From contig NZ_CP154351.1 in assembly GCF_039519235.1 (NCBI RefSeq), positions 682,001 to 746,000 of the forward strand: 64,000 bases of DNA. Reading direction: 5' to 3'. Shown here one piece after another: positions 61,301 through 64,000 of this stretch. The position numbers were made by a program, and so were the translations under genes. Source of the stretch: Micrococcus sp. 2A (GTDB lineage: Bacteria; Actinomycetota; Actinomycetes; Actinomycetales; Micrococcaceae). Each line of letters starts with the position of its first letter. Position 1 is the stretch's first letter. The notes under the pieces were generated by a model, which ran no database searches, was not told where the DNA came from, and saw nothing but the letters and a program-made list of their open reading frames with translations.

Positions 61301-64000
61301 GGTGGGTGCCCGAGGACGTGTACGCGCAGTTCGTCTCGGAGACGCTGAAAGCCCAATGCCAGGTGCAGCTGAATCCGGGCACGGACGCCTGGGAGATTGA
61401 GGTCCCCAAGGGTGGGGTCGCCCCGGATGTGCGGTATCGGTGGGGCGTGGAGAAGCGCACGCCGGCTCAGCTGATGACCGCGGCGATGAACATGAAGACC
61501 GTGACCGTGACCGTGGAGCTCGAGGAGGGCAAGCGGGTCAAGGACGAAAAGGCCACGGCGGCCGCCCGGGCGAAGGTCGAGGAGATCCGGGCTGAGTTCG
61601 GGGTCTGGATGATGCAGGACCCGGCGCGCGTGGAGCGGTTGCAGGAGCTCTACAACGACGCCTTCAACGCCCACGTGGCCCCGGACTACTCGGGCGCCGG
61701 TGCGCGGCTGTCCCTGCCGGGGCTGAACGAGTCGATGACCCCGTACTCCTACCAGCGGGCGGCGGTGGCCCGGGCGGTGTCCGAGCCGACCGTTCTGCTG
61801 GACCATGTGGTGGGCGCCGGCAAGACCGGCACGATGATCATGTCCGCGATGGAGCTCAAGCGCACCGGGATCGTGGCCAAGCCGTGCATGGTGGTCCCGA
61901 ACCACCTGGTGGACCAGATCGCCACGGAGGCCACGCAGTGGTACCCGGACGCGAACGTGATCGCGGTGCCCACGGGGCTGGCCGCCCCGGCCCGGCAGGA
62001 GTGGATGGCGCAGGTCGGGGCCGGGGACTGGGACCTGGTGGTCATGCCCCAGACCACGTTCGAGAAGGTCCAGATCGACCCGGTGAAGCAGGCCGAGTGG
62101 CTCAAGCAGTCCCAGGACGAGCTCGAGGCGGCCACGGCCGGGCAGGACCAGGACGCCGGCTGGGTGAAGCGGTCGGAGAAGGCGAAGAAGGCGCTGGAGC
62201 GTCAGCACGAAAAGATCGCGGCGAACACCGATCCGGGGGTCACGTTCGAGGAGACGGGCATCGACTACCTGCTGGTGGACGAGGCGCACATGTTCAAGAA
62301 CCTGGCCCGGTCCTCAGACCTGGCCGAGCTGGCATGCTCGGGGTCCCAGCGGGCCATGGACCTGGACTTCAAGCTGCGCGCGCTGCGGGAGGTCAAGACG
62401 GAGGCGGCGGAGCGGGCCGGTGTGGCCGGTCCGGGGTACCTGCCGGCGGTGGCCACGTTCGCCACGGGCACCCCGGTGGCCAACAACATGGCCGAGATGT
62501 GGGTGATGCAGCACTACCTGCGCCCGGACCTGCTGGAGGCCGCTCGCGTGGACACCGTGACCGCCTGGGGTCAGGCGTTCACGAAGGTCAAGCCCCAGCT
62601 GCGGCCCACGGTGACCGGCGACGGCTACCAGCAGGTGATCAAGGTGGCCGAGTACGTGAACGTGCCCGAGCTGCTGTCGATCAACTCCGCGTTCACCGAC
62701 GTCGTGCTCCGGGACCAGCTGGAGACGACCCTGCCGTCCGTGGCCACCGGTGACCGGATCCTGATGGCCCGCCCGCCCTCGGAGCAGGTGGCCCAGTACG
62801 TGGACCAGCTCAAGGAGCGCATCGAGCTGGTGAAGAACACGCCGCCGACGAAGGGGGCGGACAACATGCTCGTGATCGTGGGCGACGGGCGGAAGGTGGC
62901 GCTGGACGCGCGCCTGGTCGGCATGGACGCGGACCCGGACGGTGGACGTGTGGGCGCGGTGGCCGAGCAGATCATGACGATCCACGAGCGCACCAAGGAC
63001 ACCGAGTACCGGCTGCCCAACGGGGAGGTCTCCGAGACCACCGGGGCTCTGCAGATCGTGTTCTGCGACCAGTCCACGCCCACCGAGGACGGGTCCTGGA
63101 ACGTGTACGACCAGCTGCGCGAGGACCTGGCCGCGCGCGGGATGGACCCGGAGAAGGTGGCGTTCATCCACGAGGCCAAGACGGACGAGGCCCGGGCGGC
63201 CTTGTTCGAGAAGTGCCGGGACGGGCGGGTGAACGTGATCATCGGCTCGACCCAGAAGATGGGCACGGGCACGAACATCCAGACCCGCGCGATCGCCCTG
63301 CACCACATGGACGTGCCCTGGCGCCCGGCGGACCTGGAGCAGCGCGAGGGCCGGATCATCCGGCAGGGCAACCAGAATCCCGAGGTGTCGATCTACGCCT
63401 GGGCCACCGAGCAGACCTTCGACGTCTACAGCTGGGACATGATCGCCCGCAAGGCCACGTTCATCGCCCAGGTGAAGGCCGGTCAGCTCAACGGGCGAAC
63501 CATGGAGGACGTGGTGGCCGGGCTGGAGGTCAGCGGCGCCTCGGCCGCGGCGGTGCTCTCCGGGGACCCGCGCATCGAGCAGCTGGCCACGCTGAGCATG
63601 GACGTGGAGCAGCTGACCCGCGCGCAGAGCGCGTGGTCCCAGCAGCGAGCCACCCAGCGGGTCGAGCTGGGCCGGTACGAGGCCCGGCAGGCGTTCCTGG
63701 CCGGACGGCAGGACGCCCTGATCGGGCTGGCCGCGCAGGTGAGCCCTACCGGAGGGGATGCGTTCGCGTTCACGACGACGGACGGACAGACGATCCGCAA
63801 CCGTGGGGAGGCCGGGGAAGTCCTGGTGGCCGAGCTGCGCCGGCAGGCGGCGCGCACGGACCGAACCGACTTCCTGGACGCGACCGACCCGGAGCCGTTG
63901 GGCACCCTCGGCGGTGTCCAGGTGGGCACGGTCCGGCACGCCTCGCAGGTGTACCTGGTGCCGATGCAGGCCCCGAGCGTGCGCCGGGCCTGGTCCACGG
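58342..64000 (+). CDS. giant DNA methyltransferase-helicase (DarB-like), 3' end beyond window
   Basis: An open frame of over 1,886 codons. With the start at 58342 (behind GGAGAG; MARRKSAGPVSGQMSLFDMA), motif I of an N6 methyltransferase is EPGCGSGEF (about 414-422) and its catalytic motif is NVPFG (475-479). A SNF2-type helicase follows: Walker A GAGKTG (1158-1163), DEAH (1313-1316) and motif VI QREGRIIRQGNQ (1667-1678). This pairing is that of phage P1 DarB and related anti-restriction proteins of mobile elements. Codon use in this frame is atypical between about 58,440 and 58,942 and normal afterwards, so an internal start at ATG 59002 is the alternative. Confidence 0.8.
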   Translation, partial: MARRKSAGPVSGQMSLFDMALAQDEAQGIQEERDGAVRERDQRPDASAAVGSGTSGDRVGGRSDRVAEAGRGDGVLRSVPGSDGGVRGPGRAGGVPDGGRGDAEPSAVPGGEPGVREVPAGDRADQARTAGPGSGEPGGESGVRGDAAGGSAGRGAEAPGAGGRGVLLDERPGDGPVPGSERAAASGDRRGARGDADAAGLTGQPGADTPEADRSDRFSDMTRRVLAGGLPYEPDSVADRQARANMEADTTPDTTVSAQVSGPDTGVAAPEAADSGADTTADTDTARTGVVTAGGQPWTGGSRRPARWQDRLTANVAALEVLATLEQEARPATEAEQQTLAGWSAWGALPFVFDEADERVATQDRERVRELLGPVGWSQARATTLNAHYTDPAVAAAMWSALGSAGFEDGAVLEPGCGSGEFMGAAPAGAQMVGVELDETTARVAAYLHPDQQVMAAGFEKTMFPENSFSAAVGNVPFGGYSVVDKTHNGQGHSIHNHFILKSLRLTAPGGYVAVMTSTHTMDAKRETARREMARYADLVGAVRLPNGAMAASAGTDVKTDVLVFRRRKPTEKVDQDRVAGWVEAETLAVRDPEGNEHEVNYSKWFKDHPERVVGEAGYASSAFGPSYAVRAEADVDVAEQVEVLLTEQMLDARFGGSSALSYAPEVAEGVAVDTSPGLRFAPEPEAQIGHVRHNAGGWFEQYRAGLTWERVKIARPLFAQAKSLLAMRDKATEVLAAQRTGAPEAEREQLRGELRGLWESYVGYHGPISRGEDKYGPPSKADRDRMLRELETQWRDSLPQDGDVAPADVPVPEDLAAEWLEAATASEFKKREQKHLEFLAGDPKLGLIRSLEVYDEATNSATPAPIMTRDVVQHRTRPERAESVEDAIAISMDESRTVDVGRVAELLGVDRAQARERMSGEVFQVPGTEELVPKTTYLSGNVRAKLAAAREAAQADAAFRENVAALEAVVPAEIALADVSVNPGVRWVPEDVYAQFVSETLKAQCQVQLNPGTDAWEIEVPKGGVAPDVRYRWGVEKRTPAQLMTAAMNMKTVTVTVELEEGKRVKDEKATAAARAKVEEIRAEFGVWMMQDPARVERLQELYNDAFNAHVAPDYSGAGARLSLPGLNESMTPYSYQRAAVARAVSEPTVLLDHVVGAGKTGTMIMSAMELKRTGIVAKPCMVVPNHLVDQIATEATQWYPDANVIAVPTGLAAPARQEWMAQVGAGDWDLVVMPQTTFEKVQIDPVKQAEWLKQSQDELEAATAGQDQDAGWVKRSEKAKKALERQHEKIAANTDPGVTFEETGIDYLLVDEAHMFKNLARSSDLAELACSGSQRAMDLDFKLRALREVKTEAAERAGVAGPGYLPAVATFATGTPVANNMAEMWVMQHYLRPDLLEAARVDTVTAWGQAFTKVKPQLRPTVTGDGYQQVIKVAEYVNVPELLSINSAFTDVVLRDQLETTLPSVATGDRILMARPPSEQVAQYVDQLKERIELVKNTPPTKGADNMLVIVGDGRKVALDARLVGMDADPDGGRVGAVAEQIMTIHERTKDTEYRLPNGEVSETTGALQIVFCDQSTPTEDGSWNVYDQLREDLAARGMDPEKVAFIHEAKTDEARAALFEKCRDGRVNVIIGSTQKMGTGTNIQTRAIALHHMDVPWRPADLEQREGRIIRQGNQNPEVSIYAWATEQTFDVYSWDMIARKATFIAQVKAGQLNGRTMEDVVAGLEVSGASAAAVLSGDPRIEQLATLSMDVEQLTRAQSAWSQQRATQRVELGRYEARQAFLAGRQDALIGLAAQVSPTGGDAFAFTTTDGQTIRNRGEAGEVLVAELRRQAARTDRTDFLDATDPEPLGTLGGVQVGTVRHASQVYLVPMQAPSVRRAWST
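58439..58945 (+). CDS. possible overlapping gene within the 5' part of the giant gene
   Basis: A 168-residue frame in +2 relative to the giant gene, with an excellent AGGAGGA site before its ATG and strong GC third-position bias, so it looks like the true coding frame here. The protein is acidic and helical (MEQFESETSDLMLLQQSV; PRYQGVSPEFGRYLRAIVLT). No family recognised. Its TGA coincides with the point where the giant frame regains normal codon use. Confidence 0.6.
   Translation: MMEQFESETSDLMLLQQSVRAQAETEWEADPTVWQRLDEETAYYDPSPDRMGVYADPDVLEEYPTVAEAMLSLPRYQGVSPEFGRYLRAIVLTRHAQLAPDRVSPVGRAEFEAMRPEAQLAAGLRLQALADEVFSWMSGQGMDPFPGRSELPRLVTDEVREVMLTPQG

Noticed and set aside
62314-63939. Long minus-strand open frame opposite the giant gene
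   Set aside because: It is the GC-rich shadow of the coding frame: low-complexity His/Arg/Gly/Leu composition, no motif, and opposite to clear helicase motifs. The same applies to minus-strand frames at 58984-60966 and 61240-62289.

Overview
The window is about 64 kb of GC-rich DNA from an actinobacterium. Gene content (dusB-dgt, dnaG), codon use and the abundance of CTAG-targeting IS481/IS5 elements suggest a Micrococcus/Kocuria-like member of the Micrococcaceae. That placement is an inference; no marker gene in the window settles it.

Positions 1-11,430 look like ordinary chromosome: dusB and dgt (translationally coupled), a TetR repressor divergent from an NAD(P)-binding epimerase-like protein with a double operator between them, a class III-type sirtuin, pabB, an IS481 insertion, a lipoprotein, dnaG and tRNA-Asn(GUU). 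From tRNA-Asn to the window end the DNA has the layout of an integrative and conjugative element (ICE); its right end and integrase are not in view. At 11.4-16.3 kb are two divergent XRE regulators with palindromic operators, a ParB-like protein, a DUF2637 membrane protein, a replication-initiator-like gene carrying four 45-bp iteron-type repeats inside its own coding sequence, and an ECF-like sigma factor. At 17-21.3 kb are an IS5-family element and a macrolide-resistance-type cassette (MFS pump + ABC-F protein) preceded by a probable leader-peptide attenuator. At 21.7-29.6 kb is the transfer apparatus: small pilin-like protein, TrbL/VirB6-like channel, SCO6880-like protein, VirB4-like ATPase, coupling protein, HNH protein, zinc-ribbon protein and DUF4913.

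From 29.6 to 53.4 kb is a cargo and defence region broken up by IS elements: an AT-rich membrane gene, Lsr2, a DUF4365 nuclease-like protein, D-lactate dehydrogenase, a resolvase, a coiled-coil CHAT protease, a PrrC/RloC-like ATPase with a zinc-hook motif, a Clp-N/HTH pair, and a type I restriction operon hsdM-hsdS-X-hsdR in which X has a HEPN-type RNase motif. From 53.4 kb to the end the ICE backbone resumes: secreted HNH nuclease, inverted-repeat-rich intergenic region (oriT candidate), conserved unknown gene, serine recombinase, SSB, two SSB-like paralogues, and a giant methyltransferase-helicase (DarB-like) that runs off the window.

The most notable unexplained signal is a bipartite motif, TG(T/A)CACAC - 18 or 19 nt - CG(A/T)ATC(C/A), that occurs in the correct orientation just upstream of four separate ICE genes or operons (16.3, 21.6, 54.5 and 55.9 kb). 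It resembles an ECF sigma promoter, and the ICE encodes an ECF-like sigma factor. The simplest reading is that the element carries a private sigma factor that switches on its transfer genes together.
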